DNA of 64,000 bases. It comes from Chloroflexota bacterium. Lineage in GTDB: Bacteria; Chloroflexota; Dehalococcoidia; JACPEP01. The stretch lies in assembly GCA_016183425.1 (NCBI GenBank), contig JACPEP010000006.1:88875-152874 (forward strand). The letters run 5' to 3'. The notes beneath the pieces were generated by a model. It saw only the letters and a program-made list of their open reading frames with translations, did not search any database and was not told where the DNA came from. Position 1 is the first letter of the stretch. Every line of letters begins with the position of its first letter. Below, one piece after another: positions 15,777-24,010 of this stretch. Both the position numbers and the translations under genes were made by a program.

Positions 15777-17026
15777 GCCGGAAAGCCGCCATCCAAATTC
15801 GAGAAGCCCCGTCAAAGGCGTCTCCCTACCGTTGGGTGGTTCTGGCGGCCTTCTGTGCCGTGGACCTAGCCACCATGCTATCCTCCCAGTCCATGGGGGT
15901 GATGCTCCCCGCTATGAAGGTAGACCTATCCCTTTCCCCCTTCCAGATGGGGTTGCTCGGTGCCTCCTCTTGGATGGGTACCTTCCTCTTTGCCATTCTC
16001 TTTGGCGCAGGGCTGTCTCGCTACAGTCCCAAGAAGGTTACCTTCTTCACCGCCATCAGCGGCAGTATCTTGGCCTTTTTTCAAGGAATGGCCCAAAGCT
16101 TCCTGGGACTTTTCATCCCCCGCTTCGGGGCCGTCGTCGCCTCGGTGGGTCGTATGTCCGCCCGCACCATCATAATCCAGCAATGGTTTCCGCTGCATCA
16201 GGTGGTATTGGCCACCGGCATTAACTCAGCCACCAGTGGCATTGCCTTAGCTATAGCCACCGGGTTGACACCATTCCTCCTCATTGCCTTGGGAGGGTGG
16301 CGGAGTACTTTTTATCTCTACAGTCTGCTTCTGCTCGTGATGAGCGGTGTGTGGCTGGTGGTGGGCCGCCAGAGGGTCACTCCCAGCTTTCAGCAAGGCC
16401 TTACCTCCCAGCAAGATAGTCCTTTGAGAATTATCTGGCGACACAAGATGCTTTGGCTGCTGGGCTTAGGCTCTATGGGATGCAACCTGGGCTGGGGAGC
16501 GCGCATGGTTTTCTGGCCTACCTACATGCTGGAGGCCTATAGAATGCCGGTCACCATCTCCGGACTCATGTGGAGCGTCCACGAGGTAGGCTACATACTG
16601 GGCAGTGTGGGCGCGGGCTGGATAGCCAATCGGGTAAAGGTGCGCAACCCCCTCATCTGGCTGCCGGGGTTTTTCATCCTTCTCTTCGCCCTGGGGATGC
16701 TCTCCACCGGCAACGTGCTTTTATTGGCCCTTTTTACCTTTAGCGGTGGCTTCTCGTGGTTTTTCAACCCTATTATCCATAGCATGCCCTATGAGTTGCC
16801 GGGCGCCAAGCCCCAGGAGGTGGCGGTGGCGGTGGCGTTCTTGAGAACGATGACTACCTTTGGCTCCACCATCGGCCCCATCCTGGCCGGGCTCCTGTAT
16901 CAGACCACCGGCTCTCTCTACTGGGCGCTGGTGATTACCAGCTTGTCTCCGATACTGACGGTAATAGCTGGCCTCATTATGCCCGAGCGGGAGCCCCGGC
17001 AGAGGGAGGGAATGGGCCACCTTTAA
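15773..17026 (+). CDS. MFS transporter (third paralogue)
   Basis: 417-aa MFS protein overlapping the previous gene by four bases. Shared family signatures include SMGVMLPAMKVDLSLSPFQM, LSRYSPKKVTF and YELPGAKPQEVAVAVAFLR. The three paralogues have clearly diverged, suggesting different substrates or regulation rather than recent gene amplification. The stop TAA overlaps the start of the following small membrane protein by one base. Confidence 0.9.
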   Translation: MSRKAAIQIREAPSKASPYRWVVLAAFCAVDLATMLSSQSMGVMLPAMKVDLSLSPFQMGLLGASSWMGTFLFAILFGAGLSRYSPKKVTFFTAISGSILAFFQGMAQSFLGLFIPRFGAVVASVGRMSARTIIIQQWFPLHQVVLATGINSATSGIALAIATGLTPFLLIALGGWRSTFYLYSLLLLVMSGVWLVVGRQRVTPSFQQGLTSQQDSPLRIIWRHKMLWLLGLGSMGCNLGWGARMVFWPTYMLEAYRMPVTISGLMWSVHEVGYILGSVGAGWIANRVKVRNPLIWLPGFFILLFALGMLSTGNVLLLALFTFSGGFSWFFNPIIHSMPYELPGAKPQEVAVAVAFLRTMTTFGSTIGPILAGLLYQTTGSLYWALVITSLSPILTVIAGLIMPEREPRQREGMGHL

Positions 17027-17793
17027 TGGTACTGGGGGAAGAATCGAGCCCGACGGCCGGGGCTGGCGGCGCCTTGGCTACCCTCTTTTTCACATTGGCT
17101 CTTGTCCCCGCCCTGTTGGTTTATAACCTGTTTCTCCTGACCTCCCCTCCGGTTGCCCAGCCCCTGGCTGCCTTCGTCATCGGTGAGGTGTCCCAAATAG
17201 ACGGGGTGGTAGCTCAAGTTCGGACCCAGCTCGAATCCTCGCCCCGGCCAGAGGACCCTTTCCTCGTGCCCGATTTCCCTTTGGAGGTGTGGCTGGAACC
17301 CCAGGAGGCGGCTAGCAAAACACCTATCCAGCTAAGGGACTACATCCTCCACGAGGCGGCCGGTGGCGTTTACCAAGGGAGGCTATCGTCTCCTTCTGGG
17401 CGGGACGCCGTGGCCAGCAAGAATCCCGTGTTCTGGTCTTTGGCAGGAATCTTGAGCTACCAGGGGCATCGTTTCCTGGGCCGGGTTCTTCTCTGGGTGT
17501 CTGCGGTAGCTGCTTTCCTGGGGCTGGCTGTCATTGTTCTTGAGCCTGGGTGGGGAAAGTCCCTGGGGGTGGGCTTCACCTTGGCCAGCTTTCCTTTGCT
17601 GGCGTTGTCCGTTTTAGGGGGGTGGAGGGTGGCTGCTCTGGCTCAGGGGCAGGAAGATGCTTTCTTGGCCGCCATGCTGAAGGCAGTTTCGATCATTCTC
17701 TATCATACGGGATGGAACTACCTTCTTTTCCTGGGTTTGGGGGTGGGGCTGTACCTGGTGGGCTATCTGGCTCCTCGCTGGAGGCTACGCTGA
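17026..17793 (+). CDS. Hypothetical membrane protein
   Basis: 255-aa protein that I do not recognise. One N-terminal helix (about residues 17-38) is followed by about 100 extracytoplasmic residues, including a proline-rich stretch, then four hydrophobic segments in the C-terminal half (from about residue 140). No catalytic motif is visible. Because it starts within the stop of the third MFS gene it is translationally coupled and probably assists transport or membrane assembly, but this is inference only. Confidence 0.7.
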   Translation: MVLGEESSPTAGAGGALATLFFTLALVPALLVYNLFLLTSPPVAQPLAAFVIGEVSQIDGVVAQVRTQLESSPRPEDPFLVPDFPLEVWLEPQEAASKTPIQLRDYILHEAAGGVYQGRLSSPSGRDAVASKNPVFWSLAGILSYQGHRFLGRVLLWVSAVAAFLGLAVIVLEPGWGKSLGVGFTLASFPLLALSVLGGWRVAALAQGQEDAFLAAMLKAVSIILYHTGWNYLLFLGLGVGLYLVGYLAPRWRLR

Positions 17794-17821
17794 TCAATTG
17801 AGATTGCTTAAAAAAGATAAT

Positions 17822-17857
17822 ATTTGGGGGTGATTTCAAGGCGATATTAAACAGTCT
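17822..17857. repeat. Dispersed repeat B, copy 1
   Basis: A motif of the form TTTGGGGGTGATTTCAAG followed by GATATTAAACAGTC. Similar copies occur at 23179-23213, 46037-46063 (opposite strand, shortened) and 48510-48534 (shortened). It is purely intergenic and lies between the membrane protein gene and the tRNA. Confidence 0.7.
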
Positions 17858-17921
17858 CTTTACCGGTGAGGTGGCGACAAAGATTGATATGCTCTTAGCC
17901 GTGTGCTACCCTAAGTATTAA

Positions 17922-17997
17922 GCGGGAGTAACTCAGTTGGTAGAGTCCCTGCCTTCCAAGCAGGTTGTCGCGGGTTCGAATCCCGTCTCCCGCTCCA
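17922..17997 (+). tRNA. tRNA-Gly (anticodon UCC), CCA encoded
   Basis: A full cloverleaf can be drawn. Acceptor stem GCGGGAG pairs with CTCCCGC, the anticodon stem CCTGC/GCAGG encloses CTTCCAA, giving anticodon TCC, and the T-arm has the standard TTCGAAT loop. The discriminator T is followed by genomic CCA at 17995-17997. tRNA genes are common integration sites, and the signalling locus begins about 400 bases downstream. Confidence 0.97.
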
Positions 17998-18004
17998 CAA
18001 TAGG

Positions 18005-18150
18005 GCTAGTACTTGGTTGCGTAGAAGTCTAAACATTTCCTCGCCCCTCTGTGGGAGAGGATTAAGGTGAGGGGGCTTCAATTTCACCCTCACCCGGACC
18101 TCTCCCATCAAGGGAGAGGTGATTCTTCTTATCGATTAGGCATTTATGCA
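18005..18150. repeat. Long dispersed repeat C, copy 1
   Basis: About 146 bp directly after the tRNA, closely similar to 37127-37270 in the same orientation. It contains inverted pairs such as CTCTCCCATCAAGGGAGAGG and a GAGGGGGCTT core. Between it and the promoter at 18305 there is only sequence with no recognisable gene, including a partial TGAGCGTGTCGAAGGAGGA repeat. Confidence 0.8.
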
Positions 18151-18304
18151 AGGCGGGGAAACCCTTCTTCCCCGCTCATCCTGAGCGTGTCGAAGGAGGA
18201 GCGGATTGTTCAAGAAATTTCGAAGACAGGAGACTAGTACAGTCCCTCCCAGTGGGCCGGCTCTCTTATTTTTGGGGCCCAGCAATTTTTCCCCCACAAA
18301 AGTA

Positions 18305-18333
18305 TTGACAAGGTAACAAAATCGTGATAAACA
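18305..18333 (+). promoter_or_regulatory. Promoter of the ComX/ComQ/ComP-like operon
   Basis: Perfect TTGACA at 18305-18310, a 17-base spacer and TAAACA at 18328-18333 preceded by TG (extended -10 type, TGATAAACA). It sits 58 bases before the peptide gene start. No clear operator palindrome was seen. Confidence 0.7.
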
Positions 18334-18390
18334 TGTGTACTAGATTAAGCTTGCAAGACGCGGGTAAATCAAAAAAAGGAGGAGGGTCAC

Positions 18391-18606
18391 ATGAGTCTAC
18401 AGGCAATAAAACATCTGGTGGCCGGGCTGCACTCTGACAAGGACTTGAAAGACCGCTTTGGGTCAAAACCTGATGAGGTGATGGCTCAGTTCAAGCTGAG
18501 TGCAAAGGAAAGAACCGCCATCAAGCAGGCGCACTTTCGAGTCCAAGCCGACGGCACGCTAGTTCTGAAAGCAGAAGCCGGCACTCTCGATTGGTGGTGG
18601 TCATAG
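18391..18606 (+). CDS. ComX-like pheromone precursor peptide
   Basis: 71-aa peptide with a very strong ribosome binding site (AAAGGAGGAGGG, six to seven bases before ATG). The N-terminal two thirds form a helical leader (IKHLVAGLHSDKDLKDRF, then LSAKERTAIKQAHF). The last residues are LDWWWS: three consecutive tryptophans at 68-70 and a terminal Ser. The immediately following gene is a ComQ-like isoprenyl-diphosphate synthase homologue. ComX of Bacillus is a short precursor whose near-C-terminal Trp is prenylated by ComQ and whose C-terminal fragment is released as pheromone. Order here is precursor-ComQ-receptor, unlike comQ-comX-comP. Assignment is by context and architecture. The fold of the leader also resembles other small precursor/LigA-type leaders. 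Confidence 0.72.
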   Translation: MSLQAIKHLVAGLHSDKDLKDRFGSKPDEVMAQFKLSAKERTAIKQAHFRVQADGTLVLKAEAGTLDWWWS

Positions 18607-18610
18607 GCGC

Positions 18611-19603
18611 CTGGAAGTAGTAGGCTTTGCCAAAGTTGCCACGGAACCGAAAGCCCACCTCAGGGAAGTAAGCGGCGTCGTTTTTCGGGAGATCCAGGTC
18701 ACGCTGGGCCTGGTAAAAGAGAACAAAGGCTTACGGAATATTCTTCTGGAGGCGATTCAGGCCCAGGCAGGGGAATCTCTATCGCTGCGTCGCTCCTTTT
18801 TAACTCTTATCATCTATCAGTTACTGGGGGGGCATCTGGAACGAGGCGTACCGGCGGGGGCGGCCATCGAATTCTTTGCTGCCGCCCTGGATGTGTTTGA
18901 TGACCTTGAGGACCGGGACGCCAAAACGGCCCTATGGCGGAAACACGGACAGGCTCAGGCCCTAAATGCGGCCACGGCTTTGCTTATGCTGGCTTACGGG
19001 GCAGTAGCGCGCTTGAGGCTGAAGGGAGTTGACGACTTCACCATCGCCCGAGCTACTGAAACAATAGCCTCCCTGGGCGCTACCGCCTGTGCCGGTCAGC
19101 ACTACGACCTCGCATGGGAATCAAAGCCCTTTGTCAGCGAAAGCCAATACTTCAAAATGATCGAGATGAAGTCGGGGTCGTTGATGGAGTGCGCCTGCCG
19201 GATGGGTGCCGTCGTGGCAGGAGCCGATGAAAAGACGGTGGATTCTTATGGTCTTTTTGGCCGCAACCTGGGTATGGCCGCCCAGATCATGAACGACACG
19301 GAGTCAACCCAAGACCGACAGTCGGCGAAGAGTGACCTTATCAAGAGGAAAAAGACGTTACCGGTTATCTTTGCCTTCAGCCACGCCGAGCCTGAAGATC
19401 GCAAGTGGTTGACGGATCTTTATGGTCAAGATATCCCCATGGAGCCACGCGAAGAACAACGGGTATCCCAAATATTGCAGCGCTGCGGAGCCATCCACTA
19501 TTCGGTAATTCGGGCCGAGCTCTACAAGCAAAAGGCAATTCAGTCGCTGAAAGCAGTTTCAGACTCTATCAGGCAGACTCTGCAGGCAGTGCTAAGTATT
19601 TGA
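18611..19603 (+). CDS. ComQ-like isoprenyl-diphosphate synthase/pheromone prenyltransferase
   Basis: Reads as an all-helical trans-isoprenyl diphosphate synthase homologue. The first Asp-rich motif DDLED is encoded at 18899-18913 with the context FDDLEDRDAKTALW and LNAATAL. From memory this closely matches Bacillus ComQ (DDLEDxD...ALW...LNAA). GQHYDL, KSGSLMECA and AELYKQKAIQSL continue the match. The second motif is NDTES, not DDxxD, again as expected for ComQ-type rather than chain-elongating enzymes. The conserved region extends upstream of the GTG at 18893 (SFLTLIIYQLLGGHLERGV), so that GTG cannot be the start. Yet there is no ATG, GTG or TTG in frame between 18569 and 18893. I used CTG 18611 as a provisional start; ATT at 18590 is another candidate. 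Confidence 0.8.
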   Translation: MEVVGFAKVATEPKAHLREVSGVVFREIQVTLGLVKENKGLRNILLEAIQAQAGESLSLRRSFLTLIIYQLLGGHLERGVPAGAAIEFFAAALDVFDDLEDRDAKTALWRKHGQAQALNAATALLMLAYGAVARLRLKGVDDFTIARATETIASLGATACAGQHYDLAWESKPFVSESQYFKMIEMKSGSLMECACRMGAVVAGADEKTVDSYGLFGRNLGMAAQIMNDTESTQDRQSAKSDLIKRKKTLPVIFAFSHAEPEDRKWLTDLYGQDIPMEPREEQRVSQILQRCGAIHYSVIRAELYKQKAIQSLKAVSDSIRQTLQAVLSI

Positions 19604-19629
19604 CCCTGGGTAGCTAAAGCAAAGCAATC

Positions 19630-21876
19630 ATGGATGCATACCCTGTTTCTCCCCCTCTTTCTCTGTCCCAGACGGTATGGGAAAAGGTAGCCAGTTGGCT
19701 GCTACTAGCTGTCGGGGGTACTGTTGGCGTCGGCCTCGTTGCTATATTCGTCCTGACCCTCACGACTTCCTACGTTGGCGTTGACCTTGTCTTGCGAAAT
19801 GGTAAGTGGTATGTCGGTCAGCTAAGCGAATCCGGTACCGCCGGTCGCGACGGCATAAGGTCGGGAGACGAGGTCATAGCCGTAAACGGGCTAAGCCCAA
19901 AGGAAGTCAGCGGTGGCTTGGGCTATATCGGCGCATCACGCGTTCGATCCCTGAAAGTCGTGAATGGCGTCGGTGAGGCCAAGGAGACTGCGACAACCAC
20001 CGGTCCGGTCCCTGCAGGAGCGCGGCAAGAGTCTATTGCCATGTTCGTTGTCGGTGCCGCCTTCTGGACGGTGGGGTTCGTTTCTCTGCTCAGGAAGCCG
20101 CAATCACGTATAGCCCTATGGCTTTTCCTAATGAGTCTCAGTGTTGCCGTTGCCCCACTGGTATCCTTGTTACCACTGCGTGGCTGGCTTGAGATACGGC
20201 CCCTGGAAGCCGTGAACGGGTTTCTAGCCCCCTGGCTCATGGTGCGTTTTTTCCTCGAGTTTCCGGCGGAGAAGCGAATCAAACTACTGGGTAAGGACAT
20301 CACGGACCTCGTTTATCTTCCCCCTGTGCTCCTCCTAGTGGTGTATGCATGGGTTGGGTACCAAGATTCGGCGTTCTACACCTGGTTTCGGCCGGTGCTC
20401 CTTTGGAATCTGGCAACGGGTTTCCTCTTGGTGATTGGCTTCATCACCCACAGCTACTTGACTGCCTCCTTCGGCAGGTATAAGCAGCAGATAAAGATCG
20501 TCGCGGTCGCTGCTGCCATTAGCCTCTTGCCTTTTGTTATCCTCGCTGTGTTGCCGAATGCCTTGGGCTTGAGTGGTCTCGTCCCGCCTTATATAAGCGT
20601 TATTGGTCTCGTTCTTTTGCCTCTTTCTCTGGGATATGTGATCCTGGTGAAGAACCTTCTGGACATCGATGTGGTGGTTAGCCAGGTAGTATCTCACAGT
20701 GCGCTGCTGTTGCCTCCGGTCAGTGCCAAAATCCAGCAACTGGTTCAGCGTCGGATGAGCAAGGGTAGATACGATTATCGGGAAGCCGCCTCCAGTCTCG
20801 TCATGGAGCTCTCGTCACAGACGGAGCTTGAGCAAGTCTTGCGAGGGTTTGCTTCAAGCGTCAGACGTTTCTTAGGACTTGATGGGGCCTGCGCCTTCGT
20901 CGTTGACAGAGAGAAGCCTTCGGTAATCGCCGCCGCCTCTGGGATATACGAGGACGACGTGGCTCTAAAACGTCTGGTCATCGGTTGGGCTCGCGCCGTA
21001 AGAGATGACCCCGAGCATCAGTTCCCGAATAAGGCTCCCCCTCAGGCGGGTGTGGCCTTCTTCGTGCCTCTTTTCAGGGGTGAAACCGACGTGGGAATGC
21101 TCATATTGAGCCACAAGCTGCCGCCATTGGGTTACTCGGTGGACGATGTGTATTTTCTGCTCACTATTCAAAACCCAGCGTCGTTGCTCATTCACAATGC
21201 CTTGCTGCTGCACCAGGCGAGGAGGAACGCTATAGAGCTTGAGGCAGTTCAGAAAAGCGTCCAAGAATATGCGACTTCTCTGGAAAGAAGCAAGAAGGAG
21301 GTGGAACAAGCCTTCTTTAACACTGTCCGGACGCTTGTCCTGGCGTTGGAAAGCCGAAATCCCTACACGAAGCAGCACTCCGAGCGGGTTGCCCGGCTCG
21401 CCCAAAGGATCGGGATGGCCCTGGGACTGGCTCCCGAGGATTCGCGCAACCTGGAGATTGCGGGGCTCGTCCACGACATAGGCAAGATAGGGATTCCAGA
21501 TAACGTCTTGCTCAAGCGAGGGCCCCTGGAACATCAGGAGAGAGCAGAGGTGGAACTCCATGCGATTAGGGGCGTAGAGATGCTGCGGTTCTTGGGCTTC
21601 TTGGCCGAGGTTATTCCCCTAGTCGAGCACCACCACGAACGGTATGACGGTACCGGGTACCCCCACGGCTTGAAAGGCGCTGCCATACCCCTGGGAGCGC
21701 GCATTCTGGCGGTCGCCGATGCCTATGACGCGATGACCTCAGAACGCCCTGGGCAGCCCGCCCTCTCGTCAAAAGAGGCGATGGAGAGGCTCAAAGAGGG
21801 TGCGGGAACTCAGTGGGATCCGCAGGTAGTGACGGCATTTCAACGTCTCAACAAGCTGGATAGTGAAGCGACATGA
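19630..21876 (+). CDS. ComP-like membrane receptor with GAF and HD-GYP output
   Basis: 748 aa. Helix 1 (about 22-45) is followed by an extracytoplasmic PDZ domain (about 50-115, with GIRSGDEVIAVNGL). About seven more helices follow to residue 340, ending in LGYVILVKNLLDIDVVVSQ, like the end of the ComP sensor region. Then come a GAF-like domain (about 395-530), a short coiled coil (535-560) and an HD-GYP domain. HD-GYP residues are visible: H583, HDIGKIGIPD (H615/D616), H644, HHH 667-669 and DGTGYP (673-678). HD-GYP domains hydrolyse cyclic-di-GMP. So the input half resembles the pheromone sensor ComP while the histidine kinase half is replaced. The start ATG is 26 bases after the ComQ-like stop and has only a weak ribosome site. 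It converges with the next gene. Confidence 0.85.
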   Translation: MDAYPVSPPLSLSQTVWEKVASWLLLAVGGTVGVGLVAIFVLTLTTSYVGVDLVLRNGKWYVGQLSESGTAGRDGIRSGDEVIAVNGLSPKEVSGGLGYIGASRVRSLKVVNGVGEAKETATTTGPVPAGARQESIAMFVVGAAFWTVGFVSLLRKPQSRIALWLFLMSLSVAVAPLVSLLPLRGWLEIRPLEAVNGFLAPWLMVRFFLEFPAEKRIKLLGKDITDLVYLPPVLLLVVYAWVGYQDSAFYTWFRPVLLWNLATGFLLVIGFITHSYLTASFGRYKQQIKIVAVAAAISLLPFVILAVLPNALGLSGLVPPYISVIGLVLLPLSLGYVILVKNLLDIDVVVSQVVSHSALLLPPVSAKIQQLVQRRMSKGRYDYREAASSLVMELSSQTELEQVLRGFASSVRRFLGLDGACAFVVDREKPSVIAAASGIYEDDVALKRLVIGWARAVRDDPEHQFPNKAPPQAGVAFFVPLFRGETDVGMLILSHKLPPLGYSVDDVYFLLTIQNPASLLIHNALLLHQARRNAIELEAVQKSVQEYATSLERSKKEVEQAFFNTVRTLVLALESRNPYTKQHSERVARLAQRIGMALGLAPEDSRNLEIAGLVHDIGKIGIPDNVLLKRGPLEHQERAEVELHAIRGVEMLRFLGFLAEVIPLVEHHHERYDGTGYPHGLKGAAIPLGARILAVADAYDAMTSERPGQPALSSKEAMERLKEGAGTQWDPQVVTAFQRLNKLDSEAT

Positions 21877-21883
21877 GGGAACC

Positions 21884-22999
21884 TTAGGGCTTGTAGTCCG
21901 AGGCGTTCTCAAACTGCTCGATGCCGCCGTAACCGATCCACATGTAGACCCGGGGGTGAACCCCCCAAATCTTGACCGGCTGATCTGAGGTGTTGAACTC
22001 CTGGTGGGTGACCCCGATGGGGATACACACCAGATCGCCGGCCTTCCAATTGTAGCGCACCCCGTTCTGGATGATGTAGCCCTCGCCAGAATCTATCCAG
22101 TGGAGCTCCTCGTAGAGGTGGCGATGCTTGCCTGTGTAGCCCCCAGGGGGGATCTCCTGCTGGAAGCAGTCCAGGGTTCGCAGCACCGATTTGCTCCAGG
22201 GATGCACGATGTACCTTATCTTTCCCTGGCAGGTATTCTCCCAGGGGACGGTATCGGCGGGGATCCAGCGCTGGGCCTGCATCCGCCAGCGGTTCTCGTC
22301 CGGGATGTCTTTCAGGTAGCGATCGTAGATGGTCTTGGGTTCCCCTCCGTCCCACCGGGTAACGGCTCGGCGGGCATAGATGATGTCCTGCATCTCCTGG
22401 ATGATATGGAAGTCGCCCAGGGGCTTTCCCCGTCGCTGATAGGTCTCGTCTATGTCGAAAAGCTCCATGTCGGCCAGGCCCAGATATTCGAAGATATGGG
22501 AGATGACGGTGAGGCCAAATTTGGTGGGGGGTTCCTTGAAGAAGTGGCCGTGGATGGAGTAGGTGGGGACACACAGCACCCCCTCCCCCTGGCATTCGTA
22601 GTGGACGCCGTCCTGCTCTTCGATGTAAGCGCCGCTGGGGCGAATGAAGCAGGCCTCCATCCAGTGGCGGTGGCAGCCCGAGGCTCCCACTTTGTAGTCG
22701 GGCCCCACGGGTTTACCGGCATGGCCGTGGGCCTCCATAGTGTAGATGGGGAAGTGCATTTCCTCCCACTTTCCCCTTCGCCAGGGGATGAAGACCGCCC
22801 GACCCTTGCGCGACGGGCCGCCCTTTTTATCGGCGGAGGTTCCTTTGGGGCTGGCCACCCCCGGCACATCGGCACAGTGGATGACCCGCGGCAGCTTGGC
22901 CATGTGAGCCTTTTCATCATCCCGATTGACGTAGACCCATCTTTCGTACTCCTGGGGCTCCTCTTCCCGCTCCCGCAACATCTCCCGCTCGAGTTCCAT
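21884..22999 (-). CDS. Bicupin-domain protein
   Basis: 371-aa protein with two cupin units. The first (about residues 80-185) contains HFPIYTMEAHGH and CHRHWMEACFI. The second (about 285-360) contains the metal-type motif GGYTGKHRHLYEELHW, then GVTHQEF. Two cupin domains suggest a dioxygenase of the gentisate/homogentisate sort, but the residues do not fix a substrate. A charged coiled N-terminus precedes. Cupins also occur at 29722-30060, and the nearby aldolase and molybdenum hydroxylase genes fit degradation of an aromatic or heterocyclic compound. Confidence 0.85.
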   Translation of the reverse strand: MELEREMLREREEEPQEYERWVYVNRDDEKAHMAKLPRVIHCADVPGVASPKGTSADKKGGPSRKGRAVFIPWRRGKWEEMHFPIYTMEAHGHAGKPVGPDYKVGASGCHRHWMEACFIRPSGAYIEEQDGVHYECQGEGVLCVPTYSIHGHFFKEPPTKFGLTVISHIFEYLGLADMELFDIDETYQRRGKPLGDFHIIQEMQDIIYARRAVTRWDGGEPKTIYDRYLKDIPDENRWRMQAQRWIPADTVPWENTCQGKIRYIVHPWSKSVLRTLDCFQQEIPPGGYTGKHRHLYEELHWIDSGEGYIIQNGVRYNWKAGDLVCIPIGVTHQEFNTSDQPVKIWGVHPRVYMWIGYGGIEQFENASDYKP

Positions 23000-23178
23000 T
23001 CTTGATTCTCCTCCTTCGCTAAACGGCGTCTCTACCTATCCCGACATATACTTCGCCTCGCATTTTATGCCATCAGCGAGGTCTTCACAATAGGCTTACC
23101 CCCGAGAGTGGATGGACCTCACTCCCCGACCCCCTCTCCGGGAAGGAGAGGAAAGCGACATTTTGTTGCTGACGGGGG

Positions 23179-23213
23179 TTTGGGGGTGATTTCAAGGTGA
23201 TATTAAACAGTCC
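23179..23213. repeat. Dispersed repeat B, copy 2
   Basis: Same motif as at 17822-17857 (GGGGGTGATTTCAAG ... ATATTAAACAGTCC), with one base change in the middle. It lies just upstream of the rph promoter. Confidence 0.7.
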
Positions 23214-23225
23214 ATGGACCACACG

Positions 23226-23254
23226 TTGTTTTGGCACCCCCCAGGTGGTATACT
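23226..23254 (+). promoter_or_regulatory. Probable promoter of rph
   Basis: TTGTTT at 23226-23231, 17-base spacer, TATACT at 23249-23254. The GTG start of rph lies 32 bases after the -10 and is preceded by GGGAGG with six bases spacing. Confidence 0.6.
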
Positions 23255-23286
23255 GGCCTTGGCCGAACCTAGCAGGGAGGTAATGG

Positions 23287-24006
23287 GTGGCAAGAATCGA
23301 TGGCAGGGCACCTGATGAGCTCCGCCCGGTGCGCATCATACCTCGTTATCTCCTTCATGCCGAGGGTTCGGCGCTCATCGAGCTGGGACTGACGCGGGTT
23401 GTCTGCGCGGTCACCGTGGAGGAGCGGGTTCCTCCCTTCCTGCGCGGTGGGGGGAAAGGATGGGTCACCGCCGAGTATTCTATGTTGCCGCGGGCGACAC
23501 TGACGCGCACCCCCAGAGAGGCCGGCCGCACCACGGGCCGCAGCCACGAGATCCAGCGTCTCATCGGCCGCTCCTTACGGGCGGTCACCGATCTAAACCT
23601 TTTGGGGGAAAGAACCCTGGTGGTGGACTGCGATGTCCTCCAGGCCGACGGCGGTACCCGCACGGCCGCCATCACCGGCGCCTATGTGGCCCTTTCTCAG
23701 GCGATGCACGGCCTGGTTGTCCAGGGGGCGCTGCCCCGAATGCCGCTACGCACTGCCGTCGCCGCCGTGAGTGTCGGCGTGGTGGACCGGGAACTCCTCC
23801 TGGATCTGTGCTACGAAGAGGACTGTCGGGCGGAGACGGACTTCAACATTGTCATGACCAGCCAGGGCGAATTTGTGGAGATTCAAGGCACCGCCGAGAG
23901 CAGACCCTTCTCCCAGGAGACGGTGCTCGCCATACTCTCGCTAGCCAGAAAGGGCACCGATCACCTTTTTAAGGTGCAGCGCTCCGTTCTCAGGGCCGAG
24001 GTTTGA
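23287..24006 (+). CDS. rph: Ribonuclease PH
   Basis: Phosphorolytic 3'-5' exoribonuclease that trims tRNA 3' ends, 239 aa. Conserved family stretches are visible: the N-terminal [28 protein letters not shown], the [16 protein letters not shown] block that binds RNA and phosphate, [19 protein letters not shown], and [20 protein letters not shown]. It starts at GTG with a good ribosome site. It faces the phosphatase gene, with which it converges after four bases. Confidence 0.97.
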   Translation: MARIDGRAPDELRPVRIIPRYLLHAEGSALIELGLTRVVCAVTVEERVPPFLRGGGKGWVTAEYSMLPRATLTRTPREAGRTTGRSHEIQRLIGRSLRAVTDLNLLGERTLVVDCDVLQADGGTRTAAITGAYVALSQAMHGLVVQGALPRMPLRTAVAAVSVGVVDRELLLDLCYEEDCRAETDFNIVMTSQGEFVEIQGTAESRPFSQETVLAILSLARKGTDHLFKVQRSVLRAEV

Positions 24007-24010
24007 AAGG

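Noticed and set aside
17911..18111. Minus-strand frame encoding RRDSNPRQPAWKAGTLPTEL
   Set aside because: It is the reverse of the tRNA-Gly gene and repeat C, a well-known false protein produced by tRNA antisense reading.
18893..19603. ComQ-like protein starting at the GTG 18893
   Set aside because: This would cut off conserved helices before the DDLED motif, so it is not used as the start.
22004..23005. 333-codon frame opposite the bicupin gene
   Set aside because: The bicupin on the other strand has clear motifs; this frame has none.
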